From Medicago truncatula (Eukaryota; Streptophyta; Magnoliopsida; Fabales; Fabaceae): DNA of 64,000 nucleotides. Made by a program: the position numbers and the translations under genes. The notes beneath the pieces are model-generated. The model was not told the DNA's origin and ran no database searches. It worked only from the letters and a program-made list of their open reading frames with translations. Location: contig NC_053044.1 in assembly GCF_003473485.1 (NCBI RefSeq), positions 3,732,501 through 3,796,500 of the forward strand, given 5' to 3'. Within the stretch, counting starts at the first letter, position 1; every line of letters starts with the position of its first letter. Below, piece by piece: positions 23,461 through 37,139 of this stretch.

Positions 23461-26235
23461 TTTACCTGGATGATAATTCAAACCAAAGTCATAATCCTTC
23501 AACAATTCGAGCCATCTTCGCTGTCTCATATTCAATTCCTTCTGATCGAACAAATACTTCAAACTCTTGTGATCACTAAACACCTCAAATCTCGAACCAT
23601 ACAAGTAATGTCTCCATATCTTCAATACAAAGACTACGGCCGCCAACTCGAGATCATGCGTAGGATAATTCTTCTCATGAACTCTCAACTGTCTTGAAGC
23701 GTAAGCTACCACCTTACCTTCTTGCATAAGTACACCTCCTAAACCCAACTTGGACGCATCACAATACACCACAAAAGGTTCTTCGGGCTTTGGCAAAATC
23801 AAAACTGGAGCAGTCGTCAAACGTTTCTTCAATTCACCGAAACTTCTCTCACAATGAACGTCCCACACAAAAGTCTTACCTTTACAAGTCAATTGTGTAA
23901 GCGGAAGAGCTAACTTAGAAAACCCTTCAATAAATCTTCTGTAGTAACCGGCTAAACCCAAAAAGCTTCTAATCTCAGTAACGGACTTAGGAGTATCCCA
24001 TTGCGATACAGCTTCGACTTTAGACGGATCCACAGCAATACCATCTCCGGAAATAACATGACCTAGAAAACTCACTTCTTTCAACCAGAATTCACACTTA
24101 GACAATTTAGCATAAAGTTTCTTCTCTTTCAACACTTGTAAGACAATCTTCAGATGCTCTGCATGTTCTTCTTCAGTCTTGGAGTAAATCAAAATATCGT
24201 CGATGAACACAACTACGAACCGATCCAAAAATGCATGGAAGATGCGATTCATATACTCCATAAACACTCCAGGTGCATTGGTAACTCCAAAAGGCATAAC
24301 TTTATATTCATAGTGACCATAACGCGTTCTGAAAGCCGTCTTCTGCATATCTTCATCCTTTACTTTAATCTGGTGATAACCTGATCTCAAATCAATCTTG
24401 CTGAAAACTCGTGCTCCCACTAGCTGATCCATCAAATCATCAATTCTCGGAAGTGGATACCTATTCTTGATAGTTACCTTGTTCAACTGTCGATAATCAA
24501 TACACAACCGCATACTACCATCTTTCTTCTTTACTAGCAAAACCGGCGCTCCCCAAGGTGAAACACTTGGTCTAACAAACTTCTTTTCGAGCAAGTCCTC
24601 CAACTGTTTCTTCAACTCAGATAACTCGGAAGCAGACATACGATAAGGTGCCATCGAGACCGGCTTCGTTCCAGGAACAAGATCAATAGAAAACTCAACT
24701 TCTCTCTCTGGAGGCACATCAGGAATCTCATCTGGAAAAACTTCAGGAAATTCGCACACCACCGGTAGCCTATCAATCACTGCTTGATTCTCAATAGATA
24801 AAGAAGCCATCAATGAAAACATCAAGATACCATCGCGTTCCAGTTGCTTCAGCTGCTTAGTAGATAAAAACTCTGCACCACTTTCCTCTTCGACGGAAGA
24901 GAAATGTACTGACTTGCTAAAACAATTAATAAGAACGTGGTTGTACTGTAACCAGTTCATACCCAAAATCACATCCATACCACTCAAAGGTAGACAAACT
25001 AAATCCATTTCAAAATCACGACCAAACATAGACAAAGGACATTTCAAACATACGAGAGAAGTAGTCACCGAACCCTTAGCCGGAGTTTCGACAACCATCT
25101 CTCCATTCATATCAGACAAAACAAGACCCAAAGCAGAAACACAATCGGAAGCAATAAAACAATGCGTAGCACCAGTATCAATAATAGCAACTAAAGGAGT
25201 ATTATTAATATAGCAAGTACCTCTGATCAAACGATCCTCATTCTCTGTCTGAGTCCCAGTCAAAGCAAAGACCCTACCAGTAGTCGGCACCCTCTTAGGC
25301 TGAGTACACTGAGAACTAATGTGACCTTCTCCATTGCAGTTAAAGCACACAATGTCTGCACGATTACAATCAGCTACGACATGACCCTTCTTACCACACC
25401 GGACACACTTCTTGATTTCCTCAGAACAGGCGTTGCTCTTGTGGCCTTTCTCACCACAATTGAAGCACACAATCTCAGCAGCATCCTTCTTCTTAGGCCG
25501 CCTAACGTCGACCATCTTCTGTTTACCCTTGTCAGCGGGGGCACTGTACGGCTTAGGACGACTCTGCTGTCCCTTGCCCTTCCTCTCATTCACTACCTTG
25601 TAGTGAGCCTTCGTATCCTCTTCGTAGATCCTGCAGCTATTAACCAAATCCTGAAAAACTCTCAGCTGTTGGTATCCAATCGCCCTCTTAATGTCGGGCC
25701 TCAAACCGTTCTCGAACTTGATGCATCTCGAGAACTCAGCATTCTCTGCAGTATAGTGTGGATAGAACTTAGACAGCTCCACGAACTTGGCAGCATACTC
25801 TGTCACGGACATATTTCCTTGCTTCAGCTCAAGGAATTCGATCTCTTTCTTCCCGCGAACATCTTCCGGAAAGTATCTTCTCAGGAACTCTCTCCTGAAA
25901 ACAGCCCAAGTCACAACAGCTCCCTCCTGCCCAAGGGTAGGCAGAAGAGCAACCCACCAGTCGTCAGCTTCTTCGGCTAGCTGATGAGTACCAAACCGCA
26001 CCTTCTGATCTTCAGTGCACTGCATAACTCGGAAAATCCTCTCCATCTCCTTAAGCCACGTCTGGGCTCCATCAGGGTCATAACGTCCTTTGAAAGTCGG
26101 AGGGTTCTTCTTCATGAACGTCTCCAACATCCTAGCTTCAGCATTTGCACCAGCATTTGCGTTAGGTTGTTGTCCCACAGCTTGGGCAACAGCTTGTAGA
26201 GCAGCAGCTAACGCAGCATCGTTCCTTCCAGCCAT
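23461..26235 (-). mobile_element. Truncated second chromovirus internal region
   Basis: Holds gag with three CCHC knuckles, protease, reverse transcriptase and part of RNase H, matching the other copy base for base as far as I can see. At 23461 it runs straight into copia integrase sequence and the reading frame continues to 23269, a natural fusion of two element families. The breakpoint shares only a few bases (AAA) between the two sources. Confidence 0.85.
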
Positions 26236-26348
26236 TTCTGATATTCTACAAAAGTAGCAACAACAACATAAGATAGTAATATAAATATTACTAAGACTCG
26301 ACACGACTCTCTAATTGACCGGACGGATCGACCTGCTCTGATACCAAT

Positions 26349-28473
26349 TGTAACACCCCGTTTTCCCAATATACAAATTTCATAAACATTTATCAGAGTA
26401 AAAACCATAAACGGGATATCACATAGAAACGTAATCCAAAAACAGTTAAATAATAATTTAACCTTCACAATATCTTTAACATAGCAGCGGAATATTAAAT
26501 TCAAAAATCATAAATCAGTTTGGCACGTAGGCCCCATCAAAATAGTTCATATTCCATAACTTAATAAAAATAACATATTATCCACGTAAGAGAATGAAGC
26601 ATGTTATAGCATATAACCCCATCCCGTTACGTATCAGAGCGACCTAGACGACACAGTGAAGGCAAGGCCACTCACGACGGCAACTGCACACTAAGCACGA
26701 TCACCTGCAAGTTACCCATACGAAGGGCAACATTTTCAAGCAGAAGGGGTGAGATTTCATAATACAATAACATTAATCAATGTAATTGAGAATCATAAAT
26801 TAACATCATATTCATTCTATTTCTAACTTTGCATAATTGCTAAACAGTTATCACGTAATCATATATCCAATCATTAGGAATAACATAACATAATCAATAA
26901 ACACATATCACGTAATCACATAATCAATCATCATCAACAAGGCATCTTAATCATGACAATGTGACAATGCTCTTAGACTTCTTATATGCATGTGGTACCA
27001 ATCGTCATCATAAGTATTAATATACTTTAATCGTGCGGAGGACAAAGCTCCTATAAAACGTGCGGAGGACAAAGCTCCTAATTTTCGTGGTGAGGACTAA
27101 GCTCAATGATATGCTATGCATGGACACTTATGAACAAAACACGTAATCATCGTAATCAACATGCATCCAATAATTTGGAGCTAAACCTTATCATATACAT
27201 ATGCACTTAGTTAAATAACGGAAGCAGCATAAACAAATCTCATATCAAGATGATATCATTATATCAATAGCACATAAATTGCATTTTTATCAAACCTTCA
27301 TATCTTGCATGCATATACAATACATTAGTTCTTGCTCAATGAATATCAATATAACTTAAACAACTCTACAGGCTGCATTAAACGTCATCACTAGGTCTCA
27401 ATACCAATTAGGGGTTCACTCTTGATCAACACATGCGACACAGATCGCACAAACACTCAAGCAACTACATTCTGGTTGTACTCGCGAGGCGAGAGTACTT
27501 ACTCGCCATGGCGAGTAACACTAATCTCCCAAACTGATGTTGTTCTGGGTTCAATCCTGTCCTAAAATCATTCCTAATCGTCTCTAGGTATGTTTAGGCA
27601 CTCAAAGGCATACAAGGTTCAACTAAAAAGGTCGAAACACGAAATATGACATGCTCTCTGCCTAAGCTCGCGAGGCGAGGAAAGGTTACTCGCCATGGCG
27701 AGTTGCACCAGACAACTCGCGAGGCGAAGGGGAAAGGCTCGCGTGGCGAGCGATGAATCTTCATCACTCGCGAGGCGAGGATCATAGCTCGCCGTGGCGA
27801 GCGATGAATGTCGCTACGGCCAGGCTTCCTAAAATCACAAAAATCTGACGTTTCACATGGTTCTAAGCTTGGTTTTGATTCCAGAATTCATCCTAAACAT
27901 ATTCTAAGGTTACAGGACAATTCTTACATCAATCTAAACAAGTTTTACCGTTTATTCTCAAATTTTAGGGTTTTGACCTAATTCCAAAACTCCTCTAAAT
28001 CAATCCTAACTTTGTCAACTAATCATCAGAATTACAGAGGTTAATGCTACTGAGTTATTAGTCCCACCCTTACCTGGTTATGAAGAAAATCGCAGCCCTC
28101 TTGGTCTCTTGCTCCTCTCTAAGCTTTTTCTCCCTTTTCCAAAAGTTTTTCACGTACAATCAGTTTTTTTCTAACAATTAGGTCTTCTCTATTTATATAT
28201 CTTCCTAATTACTTATCTTATCTCAATTTCTCCCCCAAAACTATCTAAAATATCAAAACAGCCCTCAACTAAATATTTTATATTATTTTCAAATCTTTAT
28301 TCTATTTATCAATAACATAAATCTCATATCATAATCAAATCCTCCAAAACTCATAACTTATCACGTCATCAATCATATCATCAAAACATATCAAAATCAT
28401 GCATATATTATATAATTATAATATAATTGCCTAAACTCGATTAAATAACTATTAAACGAAAGTGGGCGTTACA
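26349..28473 (-). repeat. Chromovirus LTR (copy A)
   Basis: 2125 bp, TGTAACACCCC to GGGCGTTACA. The primer site (TGGTATCAGAGC on the minus strand, initiator tRNA-Met type) lies just left of it at about 26335-26347, and a purine tract AAGTGGGGGAGAGT (minus strand) just right at 28474-28487. It serves as 3' LTR for the complete element and 5' LTR for the truncated one. Confidence 0.95.
27481..27801. repeat. Array of eight CTCGC...GGCGAG motifs in the chromovirus LTR
   Basis: Motifs at about 27481, 27502, 27667, 27689, 27716, 27738, 27767 and 27788 alternate between CTCGCGAGGCGAG and forms such as ACTCGCCATGGCGAGT (a perfect palindrome) or CTCGCCGTGGCGAG. They come in pairs 21-22 bp apart. The same array is at 34123-34443 in the other LTR. 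Confidence 0.9.
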
Positions 28474-28515
28474 ACTCTCCCCCACTTAAAAGATTTTCGT
28501 CCTCGAAAATTTACC

Positions 28516-31500
28516 TCAAGTAAACAACTCTGGATACGACCCCAGCATCTTACTCTCAAGCTCCCACGTCAAGCTTTCACCAGTCGCTCCCGACCAAACG
28601 ACTCTCACGAGAGGTATCTCCTTGCCTCTCAACGTCTTCACTTTACGATCATCAATCCTCAACGGTAAAGTTTCTACCGTAAGGTTGTCTCTAACTTGCA
28701 CATCGTCACTCTGAATTACATGAGATGGATCCGGAACATATTTCCGAAGTTGCGACACATGGAAAACATTGTGCAAATTCGAAAGATGCGGCGGTAAACC
28801 CACTCGGTAAGCCACCGTTCCAACTCTTTCCAATATCTGATACGGACCAATGAACTTCGGGGTCAACTTCTTTGACTTCAAAGCACGTCCTACACCAGTC
28901 ATAGGAGTGACTCTCAAAAACACGTGGTCTCCTTCTTGGAACTCAAGATCTTTTCTACGCTTATCATGATAACTCTTTTGTCGACTCTGCGACGCCTTCA
29001 TTTTCTCTTGGATCATCTGAACTTTCTCAGTAGTTTGCTGAACAATTTCTGGTCCTAAGACCACTCTTTCTCCTGATTCAAACCAACACAACGGAGTTCT
29101 GCATCTCCGACCATACAAAGCCTCGAACGGTGCCATTCCAATACTAGAATGATAACTATTATTATATGTGAACTCGATCAACGGAAGATGACTATCCCAA
29201 GTTCCTCCTTGCTCAAGAACACAAATTCTCAACAAATCCTCTAGCGACTGAATTGTCCTCTCCGACTGACCATCTGTCTGTGGATGATACGCCGAACTCA
29301 ATCTCAACTTCGAACCCAAGGCCTCTTGCAAACTTTTCCAAAATCTAGAAGTAAATCTTGGATCTCTATCTGACACAATGCTCGAAGGAACACCATGCAA
29401 CTTCACAATCTCCTTGATATAAATCTCTGCCAACTGGGCAACAGGGAAGCTAATATTAATCGGTAGAAAATGAGCCGACTTCGTCAATCTATCAACAATA
29501 ACCCAAATTGCGTCGTTCCCTCTAGGAGTATTAGGCAAACTCGTCACAAAATCCATCGATATACTATCCCATTTCCATTCTGGCACGTCTAAAGGTACCA
29601 TCATCCCAGCAGGTTTCTGATGCTCAACTTTCGACTTCTGACAAACTAAACAGGAATACACAAACTGTGCCACATCTCGTTTCAAACCAGACCACCAGAA
29701 AATCTTCTTTAGATCATGATACATCTTCGTAGCTCCCGGATGAATACTCAAGCTACTTCTATGACTCTCTTCAAGAATCATCTTCTTAATCTCTTCATTG
29801 TCTGGGATACAAATTCTTCCTCGGAATCTCAACACACCTTGATTATCGATTTTAAAATCACTGTCTTCCGTCTGATCTCTAGCAACCAACAAGTCCACAA
29901 ACTTTACATCAACTTTCTGTGCTTCCTTGATACTTTTCAGAAATTCACTATCAATCTTCAACATACCCAGTTTCACGCTCTGAGGTGACCATTCACAAAC
30001 CAAACTCATATCTCTAAACTGTTCAAGCAATTCGAACTCTCTGACCATCATGGCGGACATATGCAATGTCTTCCTACTCAAGGCATCTGCAACAACATTA
30101 GCTTTACCTGGATGATAATTCAAACCAAAGTCATAATCCTTCAACAATTCGAGCCATCTTCGCTGTCTCATATTCAATTCCTTCTGATCGAACAAATACT
30201 TCAAACTCTTGTGATCACTAAACACCTCAAATCTCGAACCATACAAGTAATGTCTCCATATCTTCAATACAAAGACTACGGCCGCCAACTCGAGATCATG
30301 CGTAGGATAATTCTTCTCATGAACTCTCAACTGTCTTGAAGCGTAAGCTACCACCTTACCTTCTTGCATAAGTACACCTCCTAAACCCAACTTGGACGCA
30401 TCACAATACACCACAAAAGGTTCTTCGGGCTTTGGCAAAATCAAAACTGGAGCAGTCGTCAAACGTTTCTTCAATTCACCGAAACTTCTCTCACAATGAA
30501 CGTCCCACACAAAAGTCTTACCTTTACAAGTCAATTGTGTAAGCGGAAGAGCTAACTTAGAAAACCCTTCAATAAATCTTCTGTAGTAACCGGCTAAACC
30601 CAAAAAGCTTCTAATCTCAGTAACGGACTTAGGAGTATCCCATTGCGATACAGCTTCGACTTTAGACGGATCCACAGCAATACCATCTCCGGAAATAACA
30701 TGACCTAGAAAACTCACTTCTTTCAACCAGAATTCACACTTAGATAATTTAGCATAAAGTTTCTTCTCTTTCAACACTTGTAAGACAATCTTCAGATGCT
30801 CTGCATGTTCTTCTTCAGTCTTGGAGTAAATCAAAATATCGTCGATGAACACAACTACGAACCGATCCAAAAATGCATGGAAGATGCGATTCATATACTC
30901 CATAAACACTCCAGGTGCATTGGTAACTCCAAAAGGCATAACTTTATATTCATAGTGACCATAACGCGTTCTGAAAGCCGTCTTCTGCATATCTTCATCC
31001 TTTACTTTAATCTGGTGATAACCTGATCTCAAATCAATCTTGCTGAAAACTCGTGCTCCCACTAGCTGATCCATCAAATCATCAATTCTCGGAAGTGGAT
31101 ACCTATTCTTGATAGTTACCTTGTTCAACTGTCGATAATCAATACACAACCGCATACTACCATCTTTCTTCTTTACTAGCAAAACCGGCGCTCCCCAAGG
31201 TGAAACACTTGGTCTAACAAACTTCTTTTCGAGCAAGTCCTCCAACTGTTTCTTCAACTCAGATAACTCGGAAGCAGACATACGATAAGGTGCCATCGAG
31301 ACCGGCTTCGTTCCAGGAACAAGATCAATAGAAAACTCAACTTCTCTCTCTGGAGGCACATCAGGAATCTCATCTGGAAAAACTTCAGGAAATTCGCACA
31401 CCACCGGTAGCCTATCAATCACTGCTTGATTCTCAATAGATAAAGAAGCCATCAATGAAAACATCAAGATACCATCGCGTTCCAGTTGCTTCAGCTGCTT

Positions 31501-32877
31501 AGTAGATAAAAACTCTGCACCACTTTCCTCTTCGACGGAAGAGAAATGTACTGACTTGCTAAAACAATTAATAAGAACGTGGTTGTACTGTAACCAGTTC
31601 ATACCCAAAATCACATCCATACCACTCAAAGGTAGACAAACTAAATCCATTTCAAAATCACGACCAAACATAGACAAAGGACATTTCAAACATACGAGAG
31701 AAGTAGTCACCGAACCCTTAGCCGGAGTTTCGACAACCATCTCTCCATTCATATCAGACAAAACAAGACCCAAAGCAGAAACACAATCGGAAGCAATAAA
31801 ACAATGCGTAGCACCAGTATCAATAATAGCAACTAAAGGAGTATTATTAATATAGCAAGTACCTCTGATCAAACGATCCTCATTCTCTGTCTGAGTCCCA
31901 GTCAAAGCAAAGACCCTACCAGTAGTCGGCACCCTCTTAGGCTGAGTACACTGAGAACTAATGTGACCTTCTCCATTGCAGTTAAAGCACACAATGTCTG
32001 CACGATTACAATCAGCTACGACATGACCCTTCTTACCACACCGGACACACTTCTTGATTTCCTCAGAACAGGCGTTGCTCTTGTGGCCTTTCTCACCACA
32101 ATTGAAGCACACAATCTCAGCAGCATCCTTCTTCTTAGGCCGCCTAACGTCGACCATCTTCTGTTTACCCTTGTCAGCGGGGGCACTGTACGGCTTAGGA
32201 CGACTCTGCTGTCCCTTGCCCTTCCTCTCATTCACTACCTTGTAGTGAGCCTTCGTATCCTCTTCGTAGATCCTGCAGCTATTAACCAAATCCTGAAAAA
32301 CTCTCAGCTGTTGGTATCCAATCGCCCTCTTAATGTCGGGCCTCAAACCGTTCTCGAACTTGATGCATCTCGAGAACTCAGCATTCTCTGCAGTATAGTG
32401 TGGATAGAACTTAGACAGCTCCACGAACTTGGCAGCATACTCTGTCACGGACATATTTCCTTGCTTCAGCTCAAGGAATTCGATCTCTTTCTTCCCGCGA
32501 ACATCTTCCGGAAAGTATCTTCTCAGGAACTCTCTCCTGAAAACAGCCCAAGTCACAACAGCTCCCTCCTGCCCAAGGGTAGGCAGAAGAGCAACCCACC
32601 AGTCGTCAGCTTCTTCGGCTAGCTGATGAGTACCAAACCGCACCTTCTGATCTTCAGTGCACTGCATAACTCGGAAAATCCTCTCCATCTCCTTAAGCCA
32701 CGTCTGGGCTCCATCAGGGTCATAACGTCCTTTGAAAGTCGGAGGGTTCTTCTTCATGAACGTCTCCAACATCCTAGCTTCAGCATTTGCACCAGCATTT
32801 GCGTTAGGTTGTTGTCCCACAGCTTGGGCAACAGCTTGTAGAGCAGCAGCTAACGCAGCATCGTTCCTTCCAGCCAT
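28516..32877 (-). CDS. Chromovirus gag-pol polyprotein (element looks whole)
   Basis: One continuous frame of about 1450 codons from the likely Met ([12 protein letters not shown]) 114 bp inside the LTR. Parts in order: gag with capsid-like region, three CCHC zinc knuckles, protease (DTGATHCFI), reverse transcriptase (FIDDILIYS), RNase H ([12 protein letters not shown]), integrase (HHCC and DDE region, [13 protein letters not shown]), and a C-terminal chromodomain-like tail ending SYPELF, which places it near Tekay/Del. A frame that starts 23 codons earlier exists but lacks gag-like sequence. Confidence 0.9.
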   Translation of the reverse strand: MAGRNDAALAAALQAVAQAVGQQPNANAGANAEARMLETFMKKNPPTFKGRYDPDGAQTWLKEMERIFRVMQCTEDQKVRFGTHQLAEEADDWWVALLPTLGQEGAVVTWAVFRREFLRRYFPEDVRGKKEIEFLELKQGNMSVTEYAAKFVELSKFYPHYTAENAEFSRCIKFENGLRPDIKRAIGYQQLRVFQDLVNSCRIYEEDTKAHYKVVNERKGKGQQSRPKPYSAPADKGKQKMVDVRRPKKKDAAEIVCFNCGEKGHKSNACSEEIKKCVRCGKKGHVVADCNRADIVCFNCNGEGHISSQCTQPKRVPTTGRVFALTGTQTENEDRLIRGTCYINNTPLVAIIDTGATHCFIASDCVSALGLVLSDMNGEMVVETPAKGSVTTSLVCLKCPLSMFGRDFEMDLVCLPLSGMDVILGMNWLQYNHVLINCFSKSVHFSSVEEESGAEFLSTKQLKQLERDGILMFSLMASLSIENQAVIDRLPVVCEFPEVFPDEIPDVPPEREVEFSIDLVPGTKPVSMAPYRMSASELSELKKQLEDLLEKKFVRPSVSPWGAPVLLVKKKDGSMRLCIDYRQLNKVTIKNRYPLPRIDDLMDQLVGARVFSKIDLRSGYHQIKVKDEDMQKTAFRTRYGHYEYKVMPFGVTNAPGVFMEYMNRIFHAFLDRFVVVFIDDILIYSKTEEEHAEHLKIVLQVLKEKKLYAKLSKCEFWLKEVSFLGHVISGDGIAVDPSKVEAVSQWDTPKSVTEIRSFLGLAGYYRRFIEGFSKLALPLTQLTCKGKTFVWDVHCERSFGELKKRLTTAPVLILPKPEEPFVVYCDASKLGLGGVLMQEGKVVAYASRQLRVHEKNYPTHDLELAAVVFVLKIWRHYLYGSRFEVFSDHKSLKYLFDQKELNMRQRRWLELLKDYDFGLNYHPGKANVVADALSRKTLHMSAMMVREFELLEQFRDMSLVCEWSPQSVKLGMLKIDSEFLKSIKEAQKVDVKFVDLLVARDQTEDSDFKIDNQGVLRFRGRICIPDNEEIKKMILEESHRSSLSIHPGATKMYHDLKKIFWWSGLKRDVAQFVYSCLVCQKSKVEHQKPAGMMVPLDVPEWKWDSISMDFVTSLPNTPRGNDAIWVIVDRLTKSAHFLPINISFPVAQLAEIYIKEIVKLHGVPSSIVSDRDPRFTSRFWKSLQEALGSKLRLSSAYHPQTDGQSERTIQSLEDLLRICVLEQGGTWDSHLPLIEFTYNNSYHSSIGMAPFEALYGRRCRTPLCWFESGERVVLGPEIVQQTTEKVQMIQEKMKASQSRQKSYHDKRRKDLEFQEGDHVFLRVTPMTGVGRALKSKKLTPKFIGPYQILERVGTVAYRVGLPPHLSNLHNVFHVSQLRKYVPDPSHVIQSDDVQVRDNLTVETLPLRIDDRKVKTLRGKEIPLVRVVWSGATGESLTWELESKMLGSYPELFT

Positions 32878-32990
32878 TTCTGATATTCTACAAAAGTAGC
32901 AACAACAACATAAGATAGTAATATAAATATTACTAAGACTCGACACGACTCTCTAATTGACCGGACGGATCGACCTGCTCTGATACCAAT

Positions 32991-35115
32991 TGTAACACCC
33001 CGTTTTCCCAATATACAAATTTCATAAACATTTATCAGAGTAAAAACCATAAACGGGATATCACATAGAAACGTAATCCAAAAACAGTTAAATAATAATT
33101 TAACCTTCACAATATCTTTAACATAGCAGCGGAATATTAAATTCAAAAATCATAAATCAGTTTGGCACGTAGGCCCCATCAAAATAGTTCATATTCCATA
33201 ACTTAATAAAAATAACATATTATCCACGTAAGAGAATGAAGCATGTTATAGCATATAACCCCATCCCGTTACGTATCAGAGCGACCTAGACGACACAGTG
33301 AAGGCAAGGCCACTCACGACGGCAACTGCACACTAAGCACGATCACCTGCAAGTTACCCATACGAAGGGCAACATTTTCAAGCAGAAGGGGTGAGATTTC
33401 ATAATACAATAACATTAATCAATGTAATTGAGAATCATAAATTAACATCATATTCATTCTATTTCTAACTTTGCATAATTGCTAAACAGTTATCACGTAA
33501 TCATATATCCAATCATTAGGAATAACATAACATAATCAATAAACACATATCACGTAATCACATAATCAATCATCATCAACAAGGCATCTTAATCATGACA
33601 ATGTGACAATGCTCTTAGACTTCTTATATGCATGTGGTACCAATCGTCATCATAAGTATTAATATACTTTAATCGTGCGGAGGACAAAGCTCCTATAAAA
33701 CGTGCGGAGGACAAAGCTCCTAATTTTCGTGGTGAGGACTAAGCTCAATGATATGCTATGCATGGACACTTATGAACAAAACACGTAATCATCGTAATCA
33801 ACATGCATCCAATAATTTGGAGCTAAACCTTATCATATACATATGCACTTAGTTAAATAACGGAAGCAGCATAAACAAATCTCATATCAAGATGATATCA
33901 TTATATCAATAGCACATAAATTGCATTTTTATCAAACCTTCATATCTTGCATGCATATACAATACATTAGTTCTTGCTCAATGAATATCAATATAACTTA
34001 AACAACTCTACAGGCTGCATTAAACGTCATCACTAGGTCTCAATCCCAATTAGGGGTTCACTCTTGATCAACACATGCGACACAGATCGCACAAACACTC
34101 AAGCAACTACATTCTGGTTGTACTCGCGAGGCGAGAGTACTTACTCGCCATGGCGAGTAACACTAATCTCCCAAACTGATGTTGTTCTGGGTTCAATCCT
34201 GTCCTAAAATCATTCCTAATCGTCTCTAGGTATGTTTAGGCACTCAAAGGCATACAAGGTTTAACTAAAAAGGTCGAAACACGAAATATGACATGCTCTC
34301 TGCCTAAGCTCGCGAGGCGAGGAAAGGTTACTCGCCATGGCGAGTTGCACCAGACAACTCGCGAGGCGAAGGGGAAAGGCTCGCGTGGCGAGCGATGAAT
34401 CTTCATCACTCGCGAGGCGAGGATCATAGCTCGCCGTGGCGAGCGATGAATGTCGCTACGGCCAGGCTTCCTAAAATCACAAAAATCCGACGTTTCACAT
34501 GGTTCTAAGCTTGGTTTTGATTCCAGAATTCATCCTAAACATATTCTAAGGTTACAGGACAATTCTTACATCAATCTAAACAAGTTTTACCGTTTATTCT
34601 CAAATTTTAGGGTTTTGACCTAATTCCAAAACTCCTCTAAATCAATCCTAACTTTGTCAACTAATCATCAGAATTACAGAGGTTAATGCTACTGAGTTAT
34701 TAGTCCCACCCTTACCTGGTTATGAAGAAAATCGCAGCCCTCTTGGTCTCTTGCTCCTCTCTAAGCTTTTTCTCCCTTTTCCAAAAGTTTTTCACGTACA
34801 ATCAGTTTTTTTCTAACAATTAGGTCTTCTCTATTTATATCTCTTCCTAATTACTTATCTTATCTCAATTTCTCCCCCAAAACTATCTAAAATATCAAAA
34901 CAGCCCTCAACTAAATATTTTATATTATTTTCAAATCTTTATTCTATTTATCAATAACATAAATCTCATATCATAATCAAATCCTCCAAAACTCATAACT
35001 TATCACGTCATCAATCATATCATCAAAACATATCAAAATCATGCATATATTATATAATTATAATATAATTGCCTAAACTCGATTAAATAACTATTAAACG
35101 AAAGTGGGCGTTACA
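32991..35115 (-). repeat. Chromovirus 5' LTR (copy B)
   Basis: 2125 bp, same ends and same inner arrays as copy A, with about four base differences seen by eye. Short direct repeats of GTGCGGAGGACAAAGCTCC lie near 33677-33721 (and 27035-27079 in copy A). The 5 bp outside the LTR (TATGA, 35116-35120) have no partner because the other end of the block is truncated. Confidence 0.95.
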
Positions 35116-35747
35116 TATGACACACAAGTCTCTCTTTAAGTCTGAGTCAACCCAGTCTTATTCAATTGAAATCTGAAATTCAGATTCTTTCTTATTTTTA
35201 GAGTAACTAATACTCCCTTCCGAACTAAAATCACGCTTGTTCCTTTAACCGATTAACTGTGGGCACATATTAAGGAATTTGCGCATTTTTTCCGATGGTT
35301 ATTCCGAGAGCAATTCACTAAGGTAACAACGAATCCATCCACACTAATTGCATAAGAAATCAATTATACATTACCATCCATAGTAACCAATAAAAAGTTC
35401 TCTGCAAATGTTGACTTTGCAATAGCAGGGATAAAGTCATATCCAACTTTGGTTTCATACTTTTATGTAATTGCATAAAAGTTCTTTAACGACTTTAGAA
35501 GTCATGTTCTTACTTAATATCAAAGGAAACAAGCCATGCTGAATGAAATATAGCAAGCATGGCTTCTCATGTTAAGTAAGATAAACATTGCTTCTTCGGT
35601 GAATATTAATGTTGTTGTTTCAAACAACAAGCACTTCATCAAAAGATGTAATTCTATAGCTTGATTTATCCTTCATGTATGTAGGGACAATTGAAGCTCA
35701 ACAAGTAACTTCTTCGGTAGACGCAGCAGATCGAAACGTCTTAAAAT
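35116..35747 (-). mobile_element. Copia internal remnant near its 5' LTR
   Basis: The remaining 5' internal part of the outer copia element on the minus strand. A stretch near 35380-35470 resembles wording from between gag and integrase (a SWI/YDFIPAIAKSTF-like block). Most of gag and the integrase core were not found. Broken. Confidence 0.6.
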
Positions 35748-37037
35748 TGTTGTTTTTGGATTTCCAAACTGTTGTATTTGGATTTCCAAATTCTATTATC
35801 TACCGAAGTTGTTACTAGGTTGAGTCACGACCAGGTCGCTCTCTTTAAGACGTTTCATGGCACTGCCCAAAATTGTGCAAGGCAGACTATCAACCACGCC
35901 GCCTCCAGGATAAAACAAGCCCAGCTACAACTGTTCGATTAACTACTGCACTGTAGAAAACCGTTCGAGAATTACACCTTCAATATGGTACTAAGACCAA
36001 TCTTTTAATACTGAAACCAATATGGTATTGTAACCACTCAATTATGATGTTGAGACCACTCAAATATGGTGTTACCACCATTCTAATTTTTTAACTTCTC
36101 CAAATATCAATAGGCATTTCAACCACTCAAATATGGTGCTACGACCATTCTAACATCTAACTTCTCCATGAGTTGAAGAAGAATATATATGTTTAAGATC
36201 ATTCTTATTATATCGAAAAGGGACTATGATCTTAAAACATTATTTATTCCGAAGAGAATGAATTATCGAAGGGACTATGCTGTTAAGACCATTCTTAATT
36301 CCGAAGGGACATTAAACCGAAAAGGGACTATGGTCTTAAGAACACTCTTAATTCCGAAGGGACAGGAAGGAGTAGAAAAAGGAGAAGAACTTGTCAACAC
36401 AAGTCGAAGGAGGGAGAAGAGAGGAAAAACACAGGAAGCATCAACTGTGAATTTCGGTGTGTGGAATGCACTGTGTGAGCTCTCTATTTATAGAGAAAGT
36501 TCACAACTAATAAGTGAGAAACTTTGGGAGCAAGTAATTCTCATATTAGATCTAGTACAAAAATATCTCAAATTGAGTCTCAAAATATATCATATTGAGT
36601 ACAAAAAATATATTATTCAATACATAAATATATTACTGAGTATCAAAATATATTTTAGATCATGTACTAAAATATATTAGATTGCCTTCCCAAATATTTC
36701 AGATTGTGTTCCAAAATATTCTAGATTGCGTTCCAAATTATTTTAGCAAAACTTGGGGACTAAGAAAACACTTTCTAATAATGATTAAATTAATTATTTA
36801 ATTTATCATTTCCAAATAATAAAATATATATCAGTATATATTTTTTTTCTCAGTGCTTACTTCGTTCACATAACTATGTACCTCTTAGAGGTACACCCCC
36901 ACTATATAAACACTACTAATGTGTGTGTTCCATCCGATGTGGGACTTCCACTTTTTCAATTCACACAACATTAGTTCTACCCAACATGAGAATTTGTGTT
37001 TAGTCTGTTTAACTCAATTTCCACACATGTTCCAACA
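35748..37037 (-). repeat. Copia 5' LTR (right copy)
   Basis: 1290 bp, matching 8348-9615. On the minus strand it starts TGTTGGAACATG and ends AAAAACAACA. Confidence 0.9.
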
Positions 37038-37139
37038 AGTTTTTATTCAGCCACTACTATACTATTCAGCAACAATTATGTCATTTGCAACTATTATGTC
37101 ATTTTCGTGTTTACTGTCAGAGAATAAGTACGCACAGTC

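Larger units (their letters stand above)
23461..35115 (-). mobile_element. Ty3/gypsy chromovirus block (Tekay/Del-like): LTR-internal-LTR-partial internal
   Basis: Read on the minus strand: LTR 35115-32991, complete internal region 32990-28474, LTR 28473-26349, then a second internal region 26348-23461 that stops within RNase H. There is no third LTR and no target duplication joining the two ends. The two LTRs differ at about four of 2125 bases, and the shared 2888 bp of internal sequence at about one by eye, so the structure is very young. The first element (28474-32990 with its LTRs) looks whole; the trailing part is truncated. Assignment rests on the polyprotein order PR-RT-RH-IN with a chromodomain-like tail and a tRNA-Met primer site. 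Confidence 0.88.
8348..37037 (-). mobile_element. Ty1/copia element, broken, carrying two nested insertions
   Basis: Bounded by LTRs 8348-9615 and 35748-37037 and a perfect 5-bp target duplication AGTTT (8343-8347 and 37038-37042). The element reads on the minus strand: a purine tract (AAGTGGGTGA) abuts the LTR at 9616, and the reverse-transcriptase remnant near 10858-11079 is on that strand. Without its two insertions it is about 5.5 kb and internally reduced. By eye the LTRs differ at roughly seven bases plus one short length difference, about 0.5%, which suggests an age of a few hundred thousand years or less. It looks broken. Confidence 0.9.

Noticed and set aside
25321-25980. 219-codon plus-strand frame, repeated at 31963-32622
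   Set aside because: Antisense to the gag zinc-knuckle and capsid region of the chromovirus. Its codon pattern follows the minus-strand gene.
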